DNA of 64,000 nucleotides from Methylosarcina fibrata AML-C10 (GCF_000372865.1 NZ_KB889965.1:4051786-4115785), one strand, 5' to 3'; counted from the first letter of the stretch, positions 46,756 to 57,216 are shown. Translations and numbers: made by a program. Notes: a model not told the origin generated them from the sequence alone.

Positions 46756-48663
46756 ATGTCCAAATTCAATTATTCACGCCGCCGATTCCTGGCTCATTCC
46801 GGATTGGGGCTGTTGGCCTTCACCGGCATGCCGGGCTTGTTGCGGGCGATGGAAGGAATGGGCGCAATGCCCCGAATGACGCCAAGATCGGCCTCGCCCA
46901 ATTTCAAGCCGGACGTCGAACTCGAATTGTATTGCCGTTCAAATTCGGTATCGATTCTTCCGGGAAAACAAACGCTGGTGCAACAATATTTCGGTAAATT
47001 GCTCAAAGGGCCCGAAAATACGCTGACCGATATTCCGGGTTCTTACCTGGGACCGATCATGCGGCTGCAGAAGGGCCAGAAAGTCCGCATTCATCTGATC
47101 AACAAACTGCCTGAAGTTACCATTACCCATTGGCATGGGCTTCACGTCCCGGCCGAGATCGACGGCCATCCGGTTTACGCGATCGATCCCGGCCAAACCT
47201 ATGTTTACGAATTCGAGGTGCTGAACCGCGCCGGCATGAACATCTACCACCCTCACCCCCATGAAATCACGGCGAAGCAGGTCTACCACGGGCTGGCCGG
47301 CGCGCTGTTCGTCAACGACGAAGAAGAGGCGGCCCTGGAGTTGCCTTCGGGCGAGTACGAAATCCCGATCGTTATCCAGGATCGGTTGTTCGACGATCAG
47401 AATCAGTTGATTTACGCCCGGACCATGCATGACCGCATGCTGGGTTTTTACGGCGACCGCATTCTGGTCAACGGCAAGCCCGATTTTCATCTCGACGTTG
47501 AAAGCCGCGCCTACCGGTTGCGTTTTTTGAACGGTTCGACCGCGCGCATTTACAAACTGGCCTGGGACGACGGCATGCCGATGACCGTTCTCGGCGTCGA
47601 CGGCGGCTTACTGGAAAAGCCCGACAGCCGGCCCTACGTTATGCTGGCGCCCGGCGAGCGGCTGGACGTCTGGGCGGACTTCAGCGGACGCAACGAAGGT
47701 TCTCAATTGGTCATGCGCAGCCTGCCGTTTTCCGGCGTGTTGCCGAAAATGGCCGAACGCATGATGGGCGGTCGTGGCGGCAGAGGAGGCATGGGCATGA
47801 TGGGCGGTATGGGCATGATGGGAACGGCTGCGCTTCCGGTGGGCAGCGACTATCCCGTTTTCACGGTCCGCGTCGCCAGAAAAGTCAGCGACAGTCCCGC
47901 GCTTCCGAATCAGTTGTCTACGATCAAACGGTACAAGATCTCCGATACGGCCAATCCCGGCAAGCCCGTGCCGATCGCGATCTCGGAAGGTCCCATGGCG
48001 ATGCTGCTGAACGGCAGGCCCTATGCCTATAACGACGTGCAGCCGGGAGAGCGGATTCGGCTCAACAGCATTCAATTGATGGAAATTTTCCATGCCCACG
48101 GCGAGGGCGGAGGACATGGCCAGCGCTCTTCCGGCACGGGTTCGGAGCATGATGCGGCGCAAAAAAGTGAAGAAAGCATGGAACACGGCCAGGGCGGCAT
48201 GGGCATGATGGGCGGCATGAGGATGGGCATGCACGGCCGGGGCGGCATGGGGATGATGGGCGGCGGCATGGGCATGGGTATGCACGGCGGCGATCAGGAA
48301 GAAGGCACGAGCGGCGAAGGCGGCCAGCATGGCGGCATGGGCATGATGGGCGGAGGCATGATGGGCGGAGGCATGATGGGTGGCGGCATGGGCATGATGA
48401 TGAGCATGGCGCATCCGATCCATCTTCATGGGCAGTCTTTCCAAATCGTCAGCCGGAATATGAGTGCTGAAGGGCAGGCCGACTATGAAACCGTTCGGGA
48501 AGGCTTCATTACCAGCGGCTGGAAAGATACCGTGCTGGTGATGCCGGGCGAATCGGTGCGCATCATCAAGCCTTTTCAGGATTTCAAAGGATTGTTCATG
48601 TACCACTGCCATAACCTGGAACATGAAGACATGGGCATGATGCGCGATTTTCTGGTCGAATGA
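46756..48663 (+). CDS. Multicopper oxidase (CueO/CopA-like) with Met-rich insertion
   Basis: A 635-residue periplasmic copper oxidase with a Tat signal (SRRRFLAHSGLGLLAFTG). All four copper-binding blocks are present: HWHGLHVP (about 125), HPHPHE (about 167), HPIHLHG (about 553) and HCHNLEHEDMGMM (about 617). Two Met/Gly insertions occur, a short one near residue 338 (GGMGMMGGMGMMG) and a long one at about 480-552 packed with GMGMMGG repeats, His and a few acidic residues. CueO uses a Met-rich segment to feed Cu(I), so a cuprous oxidase role in copper tolerance is likely. The long insertion is much larger and more repetitive. It is a single gene with a strong GAAGGAG ribosome-binding site. 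Confidence 0.93.
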   Translation: MSKFNYSRRRFLAHSGLGLLAFTGMPGLLRAMEGMGAMPRMTPRSASPNFKPDVELELYCRSNSVSILPGKQTLVQQYFGKLLKGPENTLTDIPGSYLGPIMRLQKGQKVRIHLINKLPEVTITHWHGLHVPAEIDGHPVYAIDPGQTYVYEFEVLNRAGMNIYHPHPHEITAKQVYHGLAGALFVNDEEEAALELPSGEYEIPIVIQDRLFDDQNQLIYARTMHDRMLGFYGDRILVNGKPDFHLDVESRAYRLRFLNGSTARIYKLAWDDGMPMTVLGVDGGLLEKPDSRPYVMLAPGERLDVWADFSGRNEGSQLVMRSLPFSGVLPKMAERMMGGRGGRGGMGMMGGMGMMGTAALPVGSDYPVFTVRVARKVSDSPALPNQLSTIKRYKISDTANPGKPVPIAISEGPMAMLLNGRPYAYNDVQPGERIRLNSIQLMEIFHAHGEGGGHGQRSSGTGSEHDAAQKSEESMEHGQGGMGMMGGMRMGMHGRGGMGMMGGGMGMGMHGGDQEEGTSGEGGQHGGMGMMGGGMMGGGMMGGGMGMMMSMAHPIHLHGQSFQIVSRNMSAEGQADYETVREGFITSGWKDTVLVMPGESVRIIKPFQDFKGLFMYHCHNLEHEDMGMMRDFLVE

Positions 48664-48993
48664 CGCCTTGGAGATGCGTTCGGAAAAATTGCCGAATGGC
48701 GGTCTTTTTCAATGTGGGCGGGTAGGGAAAGAAGCTCTTTCCGGCTTCTTTAAGAGCATTTTCAGTTTGTCTGTACGGATTTTACCTGGGTGGGGACTCA
48801 TCAAGCGATAAAAACTCTCTGGAATCGCCCAATTCAGAGGCTGTCGTAAAAGTCAAAACAGAACCCTCTCCCCTCGGGGAGAGGGCAGGGAGAGGGGCTA
48901 TCAATCAATGTCTTACTTTATTGATTCCCCTCACCCCAACCCTCTCCCCCGAGGGGGAGGGAGCTTTGACGACACCCACATTCAAATAAAGAT
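48664..48993. repeat. Convergent intergenic region with paired GC hairpins
   Basis: 330 bp between convergent genes. One AGAGCATTTTCA motif lies at 48751-48764. Then come two GC-rich hairpins, CCCTCTCCCC-TC-GGGGAGAGGG (48864-48885) and a second CCCTCTCCCCC/GGGGGAGGG (about 48940-48961), with TCAATCAA and TTGATT between them also able to pair. This is a known style of dispersed intergenic repeat and probably stops both transcripts. Confidence 0.65.
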
Positions 48994-49725
48994 TTACTGC
49001 TTGTCCGGCTTGAGGTTGTCGGCATGCAGGCCGCATTCTTTCTTCGTCTCGGCTTCCCACCACCAGCGTCCGGTCCGTTCGTGCTGGTTCGGCAGGATCG
49101 GGCGGGTGCACGGTTCGCAGCCGATGCTGATAAAGCCCTTCTGATGTAATTCGTTGTAGGGCACCTGGTAGGCTTCGATATAATCCCAGACTTGCGCCGA
49201 ACTCCAGTTGAGCAGCGGGTTGAACTTGATCAGTCGGTGCTGTTCGGTGGAAAAGGCGCTGTCGATCTGCACTTCGGGCAGATCCTGGCGGGTCTCGAGG
49301 CTTTGGTCCCTGCGCTGGCCGGTGATCCAGGCGTCGAGATGGGCCAGTTTCCGCTTGAGCGGCTCGACTTTTCGAATGCCGCAGCATTCCTGATGCCCGT
49401 CTTCATAAAAGCTGAACAGGCCCTTGCGTTTGACGAAAGCGTCCAGCACCTGCCGGTCGGGCGTCAACACATCGACGTCGATCTGATAATGTTTTCTGAC
49501 CTTTTCGATAAAACGGTAGGTTTCCGGATGCAGACGGCCGGTATCCAGCGAAAAGACCGGAATATCCTTCCGGATCCGGACCGCCATGTCGATCAGCACC
49601 ACGTCTTCGGCGCCGCTGAAGGAAATGGCGATGTTGTCGAACAGCTCCAGCGCCTTTTTTAAAATAACACGGGGATTTTTGGCGGCCAGTTCCGATTGGA
49701 GCTGTTGGATGTCGAACGAATTCAT
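48994..49725 (-). CDS. cysH: Adenylyl-sulfate reductase (Fe-S type CysH)
   Basis: A 243-residue assimilatory reductase that turns adenylyl sulfate into sulfite. Besides the catalytic KKECGLH motif near the end it has the [4Fe-4S] cysteine pattern [10 protein letters not shown] ... GCEPCTRP, which marks enzymes that use APS rather than PAPS. The nucleotide-binding [14 protein letters not shown] and substrate segment [12 protein letters not shown] are intact. It starts two bases after the gshA stop, so both genes form one operon. Thiol reductant (glutathione or thioredoxin) is needed for catalysis, giving the pairing a plausible logic. Confidence 0.92.
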   Translation of the reverse strand: MNSFDIQQLQSELAAKNPRVILKKALELFDNIAISFSGAEDVVLIDMAVRIRKDIPVFSLDTGRLHPETYRFIEKVRKHYQIDVDVLTPDRQVLDAFVKRKGLFSFYEDGHQECCGIRKVEPLKRKLAHLDAWITGQRRDQSLETRQDLPEVQIDSAFSTEQHRLIKFNPLLNWSSAQVWDYIEAYQVPYNELHQKGFISIGCEPCTRPILPNQHERTGRWWWEAETKKECGLHADNLKPDKQ

Positions 49726-49727
49726 GG

Positions 49728-51314
49728 TTAACGTTGGGCAAAATACTGTTGTAAAAATTCATCGAAGGTCAAGCGATCCTTGCTTTCGATGTCTTTCTGT
49801 TTGTCAATGGATTGGGCAGCAAGTTCCTGGAACTGACGGGTCCGGGTTTCATCGAGTTTGTTGAGCCTGAAATAGCGGTCGTGTTCGAGCGACATGTCGA
49901 TGGCGAGGCGCGCAAACGGCAGCTTCCGGAGCGACATCGTTTCCAGCAGCCGGGCCGAAGGCGTCCGGTCGGGATTTTGCACTGGAATTCCTTGACCGGC
50001 CAAGGCAGAACTGTACGGTTTGTCTTTGCTCTCCCGATCGAGTACGGCGCAGACCGGCTGCATGGCGTCGAGAATTTCTTCGGCCCAGTCCCTCAGCAGT
50101 ATTTTTTTGCCGTTGCGCATCAATTCCAGGCCCGGTTTCCTGCCGAAATTGGCGACCGCCAGTTGGTTGGCATTATTGATCGCAAAATCCTCTTCGGTGT
50201 TGAACGGGCTGTCCGTTACCAGGCAGGTTAAGAGCAGTGCTTCAATGAAGCGCGCTTTATCGACGTCAATGCCGACCGGATCGAACAAGTCCAGATCCAG
50301 AGAACGCATTTCGACGTAGCGGACGCCCCGGCGCTTGAGCGCGAGCGTCGGTTTTTCTCCCGACATGGCGATCTGCTTGGGCCGCATCGTGCTGTAAAAC
50401 TCGTTTTCGATCTGCAGGATGTTGCTGTTGAGCTGCCGGTATTCGCCGTCGATCTTGACCCCGATTGTTTCGTATTCGGGATACGGCGTGGTGATTGCCC
50501 GGCTCAGGCTGGCGACGTAGCGGTCCAGGGAATTGTAATCGACGTGCAAGGACGCCTGGTTCCTGCTTTTATAGCCGATGTCGCTCATGCGCAAGGACGT
50601 CGCATACGGATGGTAAAGCGTGCCGCGGTCGAACTCTTCGAATTGCGCCATCAGGCCGGGGCGGCTTTTGAAAAAGCTTTTGCAGATGGCGGGGGACTCG
50701 CCGAACAAATACAGGATGATCCAGCCGATGCGCTGAAAATTCCGGATCAGGCCGAAATAGCCGTCGGCGGTGAACTGTTCGAGGCTGTGTTCGCTGTTTT
50801 CCAGTTGCTGCAATACCGGCCATAACGCCGTCGGCACCGAATAATTGAAATGAATGCCGGCGATGGCCTGCATGGTTCGGCCGTAGCGGTGCCACAAGCC
50901 GTGCCGGTAGACGTGCTTCATCCGGCCCACGTTCGACGAGCCGTAGCGCGCGATGGGAATGCTGTCGTCGCCGTCGATTCCGCAGGGCATGCTGGCGCCC
51001 AGCAGCATTTCACGATCCAGGTTCTCGTAGACGAACTGATGCAGATGATGCAGATAGTCGAGGGTTTCCCGGACGTCGGCAAACGGAGGCGTAATCAGTT
51101 CGATCAGGGCTTCGGAGTAATCCGTGGTGATGTACGGATGGGTCAGCGCCGAGCCGAGTTCTTTCGGGTGGGGAGTTTGGGCGATAAAACCGTCATGGGT
51201 TACGCGCAGGCTTTCTTTTTCAATGCCTTTGAGTCCGTCACACAGCAGTTGTTGCCGATCGCCGGACAGTAACCGGTCCAGCCGTGCCGGAAGCCTATTA
51301 TTCGTATGCGTCAT
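49728..51314 (-). CDS. gshA: Glutamate-cysteine ligase (E. coli type)
   Basis: A 528-residue ATP-dependent ligase for the first step of glutathione synthesis. Characteristic segments are [60 protein letters not shown], and [20 protein letters not shown]. Length agrees with the gammaproteobacterial type I enzyme (about 518). It is the promoter-proximal gene of gshA-cysH and diverges from recQ across 67 bp. No gshB is in the window. Confidence 0.96.
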   Translation of the reverse strand: MTHTNNRLPARLDRLLSGDRQQLLCDGLKGIEKESLRVTHDGFIAQTPHPKELGSALTHPYITTDYSEALIELITPPFADVRETLDYLHHLHQFVYENLDREMLLGASMPCGIDGDDSIPIARYGSSNVGRMKHVYRHGLWHRYGRTMQAIAGIHFNYSVPTALWPVLQQLENSEHSLEQFTADGYFGLIRNFQRIGWIILYLFGESPAICKSFFKSRPGLMAQFEEFDRGTLYHPYATSLRMSDIGYKSRNQASLHVDYNSLDRYVASLSRAITTPYPEYETIGVKIDGEYRQLNSNILQIENEFYSTMRPKQIAMSGEKPTLALKRRGVRYVEMRSLDLDLFDPVGIDVDKARFIEALLLTCLVTDSPFNTEEDFAINNANQLAVANFGRKPGLELMRNGKKILLRDWAEEILDAMQPVCAVLDRESKDKPYSSALAGQGIPVQNPDRTPSARLLETMSLRKLPFARLAIDMSLEHDRYFRLNKLDETRTRQFQELAAQSIDKQKDIESKDRLTFDEFLQQYFAQR

Positions 51315-51381
51315 GGAGTGGGCGTCGCTACTCTTGAGTCCTGTATTATAATGGGACGCTATTATAAGGGGGTTTGACAGA

Positions 51382-53544
51382 TTGAAGAAACTTTATCATC
51401 ATCCGGAAAACGCGGAGCAGGGCGGCCGGCCGATCGAAATACTGAAATCCGTGTTCGGTTACGACGGTTTCCGGGACCCCCAGGAAGACGTCGTCAAGCA
51501 TCTGTTGGACGGCCGGGACGCGCTGGTGCTGATGCCGACCGGCGGCGGCAAATCGTTGTGCTATCAGATTCCCGCCCTGATCCGGCCCGGCGTTGGCATC
51601 GTCGTTTCGCCGCTGATTGCCCTGATGCAGGATCAGGTCAATGCGCTGCTGCAACTGGGAGTCAAAGCCGCCTATCTCAATTCGACCCTGTCGCTGGAGC
51701 AGATTCGCGATGTCGAACGGCAACTGTTGGACGGCGATCTGGATCTTCTGTATATCGCGCCGGAAAGGCTGACCGCCGAGCGCACCCTGGCCCTGTTCGA
51801 ACGCCTCCGGATTGCCCTGTTCGCGATCGACGAGGCGCACTGCGTATCGCAGTGGGGACACGATTTTCGCGCCGATTATCTCCAGCTTTCGCTATTGCAC
51901 GAGCGCTTTCCTGCCGTTCCGAGGATTGCCCTGACCGCCACGGCGGACGCCCGGACCCGCCGGGAAATCGTGCAGCGCCTGGGGCTGGAACAGGCCCGGC
52001 TGTTTCTGCGGGGCTTCGACCGGCCCAACATCCGCTACCGGATCGTGCAAAAACAGCAGGCGCGTCAGCAGTTGATCGAATTTATCCGTACCGAACATGC
52101 CGGCGATTCCGGCATCGTCTACTGCCTGTCCCGGAAAAAAGTCGAAGAAACCGCCGAATGGCTCAAAACTCAGGGAGTCAGGGCCTTGCCGTATCATGCC
52201 GGGATGACGGCCGAAGCAAGGCAGCGCCATCAGCACCGGTTTTTGATGGAAGACGGTCTGGTCGTCGTCGCCACCATCGCGTTCGGCATGGGCATCGACA
52301 AACCGAACGTGCGTTTCGTCGCGCATCTGGATCTGCCGAAAAGCATCGAGGCCTATTATCAGGAAACCGGCCGCGCGGGGCGCGATGGCCTGCCGGCCGA
52401 CGCCTGGATGGCTTACGGCCTGCAGGACGTCATCACGCTCAAGCGCATGCTCGGAGAGTCCACCGCTGACGACTCGCACAAACGTCTGGAACTGCACAAG
52501 CTGGATGCGATGCTGGCTTTTTGCGAACAGGTGCATTGCCGCCGGCAAGCCTTGCTGGGTTATTTCGGGGACAGCCTCGAACAGCCGTGCGGCAACTGCG
52601 ACACCTGTCTGGAGCCGGTGCAGACCTGGGACGGCACGAAGGCGGCGCAGCAGGCGCTGTCCTGCATTTACCGCACGGGGCAGCGTTTCGGCGTCGCTTA
52701 TCTGATCGACGTGCTGCGGGGCTTGACCGGCGACAGAATCCGTCGTTTCGGCCATGATCGCTTGTCGACCTTCGGCATCGGCAAGGAATTGAACGAGCAG
52801 CAATGGCATTCGGTTTTCCGGCAACTGGCCGCGCGCGGCCTGGTCGCGGTCGATTTCGAGGGGCACGGTTCGTTAAAACTGACCGAAGCCTGCCGCCCGG
52901 TTTTGCGCGGCGAACAGCCGCTGATGTTGCGCCTGGACATCCGGTCGAAGCCGGCCAGAAGCGGAAGGGAGGCCCGGAAGCCGTCCGTCTCGGGGCAGGA
53001 TCAATCCCTGTGGGAGGCGCTGCGCGCCAAACGCCGTGAAATTGCCGATGCGCAGGACGTGCCGCCCTACATTATTTTCCATGACGCCACCTTGACGGCC
53101 ATGCTCGAAGCCAGACCCGCCACGTTGCGGCAGATGGCGGTCTTGCCGGGCGTCGGCGAACGCAAACTGGAACAATACGGCGAGGAATTCCTGGCGGTCA
53201 TTAGAGAATACGCCGGGCCCGGCGCCATAATAACCGAAACGATCGACACGACTCTGGAACTGTTTCAGTTGGGCTACAGCATTGAGCAGATTGCCCGGAA
53301 AAGAATGTTGAAAGAAACGACGATCTACAGCCATCTGGCCCAAGGCATAGAACAAGGCCGCGTGGCCATGCGCAGCGTAATCGAATTGCCCGACTCCGAA
53401 ATCAGGCAAATCGAAGACGCTCTGCTCGATTTGCCTGAGGATCGAAAGAATTCGCTGAAACTGGTTTACGAGCGGTTCGACGGCGTTTACAGCTATGACG
53501 TATTACGCTGCATCAGAGCGGCTTTGCAGAATCGAACCGCCTGA
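51382..53544 (+). CDS. recQ: ATP-dependent DNA helicase RecQ
   Basis: A 720-residue 3'-5' helicase. Motif I MPTGGGKSLCYQIPAL, the DEAH box AIDEAHCVSQWGHDFR, motif VI QETGRAGRDG, the RecQ zinc site (four cysteines around CGNCDTC), the winged helix and an HRDC domain (DQSLWEALRAKRREIADAQD) are in order. The last 100 residues add a helix-turn-helix resembling HTH_40 (FQLGYSIEQIARKRMLKETT), which makes it longer than E. coli RecQ (about 610). The start is TTG with AGGGGG upstream; no in-frame ATG exists before motif I. Confidence 0.94.
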   Translation: MKKLYHHPENAEQGGRPIEILKSVFGYDGFRDPQEDVVKHLLDGRDALVLMPTGGGKSLCYQIPALIRPGVGIVVSPLIALMQDQVNALLQLGVKAAYLNSTLSLEQIRDVERQLLDGDLDLLYIAPERLTAERTLALFERLRIALFAIDEAHCVSQWGHDFRADYLQLSLLHERFPAVPRIALTATADARTRREIVQRLGLEQARLFLRGFDRPNIRYRIVQKQQARQQLIEFIRTEHAGDSGIVYCLSRKKVEETAEWLKTQGVRALPYHAGMTAEARQRHQHRFLMEDGLVVVATIAFGMGIDKPNVRFVAHLDLPKSIEAYYQETGRAGRDGLPADAWMAYGLQDVITLKRMLGESTADDSHKRLELHKLDAMLAFCEQVHCRRQALLGYFGDSLEQPCGNCDTCLEPVQTWDGTKAAQQALSCIYRTGQRFGVAYLIDVLRGLTGDRIRRFGHDRLSTFGIGKELNEQQWHSVFRQLAARGLVAVDFEGHGSLKLTEACRPVLRGEQPLMLRLDIRSKPARSGREARKPSVSGQDQSLWEALRAKRREIADAQDVPPYIIFHDATLTAMLEARPATLRQMAVLPGVGERKLEQYGEEFLAVIREYAGPGAIITETIDTTLELFQLGYSIEQIARKRMLKETTIYSHLAQGIEQGRVAMRSVIELPDSEIRQIEDALLDLPEDRKNSLKLVYERFDGVYSYDVLRCIRAALQNRTA

Positions 53545-53738
53545 AATTACGGGCTGCTCGTTTTTTGATTGAGTTATTGACTCCTCGGCAAGCCGGAAGG
53601 ATAGCCCTTCGACAAGCTCGGGACAAGCCTGTCCGGCCTACGGAACTTCTTTTATTATTCTCCTAGGAAAAAGTGTTAGGGTAAAAGAAGCTAAGCCTCT
53701 AAAATTCGAAAGGTAGCTATAGAGGACGGAGAATCCAA

Positions 53739-56700
53739 TTGACCCGATTAATAAAGCTCCCGCCGAACCGGGCCCCTTTCTCAGCCAAGCTGGTTTCGCC
53801 TCGGCTCCACAATCCGGTTTTGCGCCCGCGCCTGTTCCAACGGCTTGACCGACTTCGAGAGAGCGCCATCCTTTGGCTGGTCGGACCGCCGGGAGCCGGC
53901 AAGACGACGCTGGCCAGCACGTATCTGTCCGAAAAATCGCTGACTCATCTCTGGTACCAGATCGATGCCGGCGATGCGGACGCGGCAAGCTTTTTTCTCC
54001 ATTTGAAGCAGGCCATTCAGCAGGCGGCGCCCCGCAGCCGCCAGAGCCTGCCCTTGCTGACGCCGGAATACGTGCCGGGATTAACTGCCTTTGTCCGCCT
54101 GTACGCCGAAGCCCTGGCCAAGTGCCTGAAAAAGCCGGCCCTGATCGTCCTGGACAACTACGAGCAGGTTCCTCCCGACGCCGCTTTGCACGAGATTGTC
54201 CGGGAATTGACCGGTTCTCTGCCGCCCGACGTCGGCCTGATGATTCTGAGCCGAACACAGCCGCCGCCGGCTTTCACGAGGCTGCGCCTGCACGGCGATC
54301 TCGCCGTCGTGCACGGAGAGGAGCTGAATCTGACGGCCGAGGAAGCCCAAACTTTTGCCGAATCCGGGCAGAGAAACCCAAAAGCGATCGACGCCGAACG
54401 GGTAGATCGGATATTGAAGCAATCCCAGGGCTGGATCGCCGGTTTCGTGTTTTTGCTCGGAACCCATCAGGCAGCCGGCCACGGCGCTTCTGAAACGGAG
54501 GAAGCGGGAGGCAATCCGCAATTGATCTTCGATTACTTCACTACGGAAGTTTTCGGGCACTTTTCGCCCACGGTCCGGTGTGGGCTCGTCTGTTCGGCGT
54601 TGCTGCCGGCGATGACGATCTCTCATTTGGCACGGATTACCGGCGATTCCGAGGTTGCTGCGGTGTTGGCCGAGTTGCAGCGGCGAAACTGTTTCGTGGT
54701 CCAGCGAGGGCAGGGCGAACCGGTCTATGAATATCACGCCCTGTTTCGGGCGTTTTTGCTCGACCAGGCCCGGAGCGTATTCGCAGCGAGTGAATGGCGG
54801 CGTCTTCAAAAATGCGCCGGGGATTTGCTGGCCGAAGCGGGGCAGGCCGATCGCGCGGCCCACCTCTATAAGGAGGCGGAAGAATGGCCGGCGCTGGCCG
54901 GATTGATCCTCCGGGAAGCGCCTTCGCTGCTCGCCGCGGGCCGGCATCGAACGCTGGATCAGTGGATCGATACGCTTCCGTCGACAGTTCGAGCCGAGCC
55001 CTGGCTGCTGTTCTGGCAGGGCATGGCCAAATCGCCGCTGCGTCCGGCCGAGGCGCGGGATCTGTTCGAACGGGCTTATTGGGTTTTTGATCGTCAGAAC
55101 GACACGGCCGGACTGTATTCGTCCTGGTCCGGCCTCATGGAAACGTATATGAACGAGTTCGACGATTTCCATCTGGTCGATCCCTGGATCGAGGAGTTCA
55201 AACGGTTGCGGCTGCGGCATCCGGAATACCCTTCCCCCGACGTCGAGTTGCGCACCGCTTGCGCCATTGCTACCGTGATGTTTCGAAGACCCCAGGACGA
55301 TCTCGTGCAAGCCTGGTCGGAGCGGGCTCCGGGTTTGCTCGACCCGGTCAATCACCTGGAGCTGTCGATCCTGCTGGGCAGCTTTGTGACCAACTATGTG
55401 GGATGGCAAGGGGATCCGCACAAGATCCGCCTGATCATCGAACGGCTGGACTCTTATACTCATTCGGAAACGATATCGCCTCTCGCCTATATTCTCTGGC
55501 GCGCGGTAGGAGGGCGCGGGGCGTTCCACGCTGTCTTCGGCGATACGGACGGCTATCGGCAATGCGCCTCGGAAGCCCTGGCCATGGCGGAGCGTACCGG
55601 TCTGCATCTGTGGGATGTTATTTTGTATACGATGCAGGGAAACTGTCTTCTGATTAACGGCGATATGGCCGGAGTCGAAGCCATCATAGAGATGATCAAG
55701 AACCATCCGTACAAGAATCACTATAAGGACCTCTCGTTTTATCATCATTTGCGCTCGAATGCGGCAGGGCAGCGCGGCAATTGGGTCGAGGCCGCGGAAG
55801 AAGCCCGCACGGCCGCGGCGATGGCCATAGCCGCCGGCAAGCCCTTTCCGGAAGCCAATTGCCGCATCGACCTGGCGCGGGCGTTGTTCCGCCTGGAGCA
55901 AACGGCTGAAGCCCGGGAGCACTTGAATCAAGCCAGGGAGATCGCTCGAGCGATGAACAGCAAGCTGCTCGAGCATCTTTGTCTGGTGACGGAAGCGACG
56001 ACGGCCTTTCAAGCCCATCAGGAACCGCTCGGGCTTGACCGGCTTGTCGAGGCTCTCAGGTTGAGCCGGATCATGGGCGGTCCCTTGTTCGACCTGGGCG
56101 GCCCTCCGCTGATGATCCCCTTGTACAATCGCGCTCTCGAAGCCGGCATCGAGGTGGAGCACGTGCAGGCCATGATTCGCCGTTATCAATGGGTTCCGCC
56201 CGATCCCGCCCTGGCGTCGGACCGCTGGCCGTGGCTGGTGCGGATTTACACGCTGGGCCGCTTCGACCTCCTGTGCGACGGCCAGCCGCTCCGTGCGTCC
56301 CGCAAGGCTCAAAACAAACTGCTGGAACTGATCAAGCTGCTCTGCGCTCTGGGAGGATCCGCCGTTCATCCGTCCCGCGTGACCGACATCCTATGGCCCG
56401 AGGCGATAGGCGATGCGGCCGACCAAGCATTGAGTACCACGCTGCACCGCCTCCGGCATCTGATGAAACACGACCACGCGATTCGGCTGGAGGACCGCTA
56501 TTTGTCGCTCGATCCTCATTTAGTCTGGGTCGACGCGCTGGCGTTCGACCGCATCGCCCACCACCCGGAGCGCATCGACAAGAAGACGCTGCAAGCCGCT
56601 CTGAACCGCTACCGGGGGCCTTTTCTGGAAGGGGAGCCCGCCGCCTGGGCCTTGACCTTTCGGGAGCGCCTGCGCAGCCACTTTCTGAAACTGTCGGAGC

Positions 56701-56948
56701 ATCTCGGCGCTTCGCTGGAACAGGAAGAAGACTGGCCGGCCGCTCTCGATTGCTACCACCGGGTTGTCGAAGTCGAACCGGCGGCGGAAAGCTTTTACCG
56801 CCGGCTGATGATCTGCCAGGCTCAACTGGGCCGGCGCGCCGAAGCGCTGGCCGTCTATCAGCGCTGCCGCCAGGCGCTGCTGACCCATCTCGGCATCAGC
56901 CCGACCGCCGAAACGCAGGATCTTTACCGTAAACTGAGCGACGGCTGA
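53739..56948 (+). CDS. STAND-type transcriptional regulator with C-terminal BTAD domain
   Basis: A 1069-residue regulator. An N-terminal NTPase like that of MalT/LuxR-type STAND proteins has Walker A GPPGAGKTTLAS and Walker B-like ALIVLDNYEQV, followed by a winged helix and about 400 residues of helical, TPR-like repeats. At about 830-910 lies an OmpR-like DNA-binding domain (IYTLGRFDLLCDGQPLRASR), and the last 150 residues are a BTAD domain (LDCYHRVVEVEPAAESFYRR, RRAEALAVYQRC). It starts with TTG after a GGAG ribosome-binding site. The next gene encodes a secreted repeat protein, its likely target. Such proteins assemble on binding a ligand; the signal is unknown. Confidence 0.9.
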   Translation: MTRLIKLPPNRAPFSAKLVSPRLHNPVLRPRLFQRLDRLRESAILWLVGPPGAGKTTLASTYLSEKSLTHLWYQIDAGDADAASFFLHLKQAIQQAAPRSRQSLPLLTPEYVPGLTAFVRLYAEALAKCLKKPALIVLDNYEQVPPDAALHEIVRELTGSLPPDVGLMILSRTQPPPAFTRLRLHGDLAVVHGEELNLTAEEAQTFAESGQRNPKAIDAERVDRILKQSQGWIAGFVFLLGTHQAAGHGASETEEAGGNPQLIFDYFTTEVFGHFSPTVRCGLVCSALLPAMTISHLARITGDSEVAAVLAELQRRNCFVVQRGQGEPVYEYHALFRAFLLDQARSVFAASEWRRLQKCAGDLLAEAGQADRAAHLYKEAEEWPALAGLILREAPSLLAAGRHRTLDQWIDTLPSTVRAEPWLLFWQGMAKSPLRPAEARDLFERAYWVFDRQNDTAGLYSSWSGLMETYMNEFDDFHLVDPWIEEFKRLRLRHPEYPSPDVELRTACAIATVMFRRPQDDLVQAWSERAPGLLDPVNHLELSILLGSFVTNYVGWQGDPHKIRLIIERLDSYTHSETISPLAYILWRAVGGRGAFHAVFGDTDGYRQCASEALAMAERTGLHLWDVILYTMQGNCLLINGDMAGVEAIIEMIKNHPYKNHYKDLSFYHHLRSNAAGQRGNWVEAAEEARTAAAMAIAAGKPFPEANCRIDLARALFRLEQTAEAREHLNQAREIARAMNSKLLEHLCLVTEATTAFQAHQEPLGLDRLVEALRLSRIMGGPLFDLGGPPLMIPLYNRALEAGIEVEHVQAMIRRYQWVPPDPALASDRWPWLVRIYTLGRFDLLCDGQPLRASRKAQNKLLELIKLLCALGGSAVHPSRVTDILWPEAIGDAADQALSTTLHRLRHLMKHDHAIRLEDRYLSLDPHLVWVDALAFDRIAHHPERIDKKTLQAALNRYRGPFLEGEPAAWALTFRERLRSHFLKLSEHLGASLEQEEDWPAALDCYHRVVEVEPAAESFYRRLMICQAQLGRRAEALAVYQRCRQALLTHLGISPTAETQDLYRKLSDG

Positions 56949-57021
56949 GTAGGGTACGCACCGCGTACCTTCTCAAAACGGGCAGAGTGATCGAGTTCCT
57001 GGTACGCGGTGCGTACCCTAC
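56949..57021. repeat. Long perfect inverted repeat after the STAND-BTAD gene
   Basis: Arms of 21 bases (GTAGGGTACGCACCGCGTACC at 56949-56969 and its exact complement at 57001-57021) with a 31-base spacer. It begins two bases after the regulator's last sense codon region, overlapping its stop context, and separates the regulator from the downstream gene. No other copy is in the window. Confidence 0.8.
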
Positions 57022-57081
57022 CTTTGCCGTGAATGCCGCCGGTCTGTGTCCGGCCGGCATTAAAAGAAAAACTTTCCAATC

Positions 57082-57116
57082 TGTACCCTATCTGTAAGTC
57101 GACTTCGTGTACTCTA
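57082..57116 (+). promoter_or_regulatory. Direct repeats upstream of the secreted protein gene
   Basis: TGTACCCTA (57082-57090) and TGTACTCTA (57108-57116) are direct repeats 26 bp apart, about 100 bp before the next start codon. BTAD/SARP activators often bind direct repeats beside a promoter, so this could be the site of the adjacent regulator. A small hairpin TTCTCC-GCA-GGAGAA follows at about 57129-57143. Confidence 0.35.
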
Positions 57117-57216
57117 CTTTCGTAGCCATTCTCCGCAGGAGAAGAAAATTGTCGAAAGTCCTATAACCGGGCAACCGCCAGACAACCGGATTAAACCCAA
57201 AAAGATAGGTAATGCT

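Noticed and set aside
47760-48410. Tandem repeats in the copper oxidase region as a possible CRISPR or minisatellite
   Set aside because: The repeats are in frame and encode GMGMMGG units with no spacers; they are coding sequence. No CRISPR-like repeat-spacer pattern was found in the window.
54081-56369. 762-codon open frame antisense to the STAND-BTAD regulator
   Set aside because: It is a shadow of the plus-strand gene, whose motifs (Walker A, BTAD) are clear.
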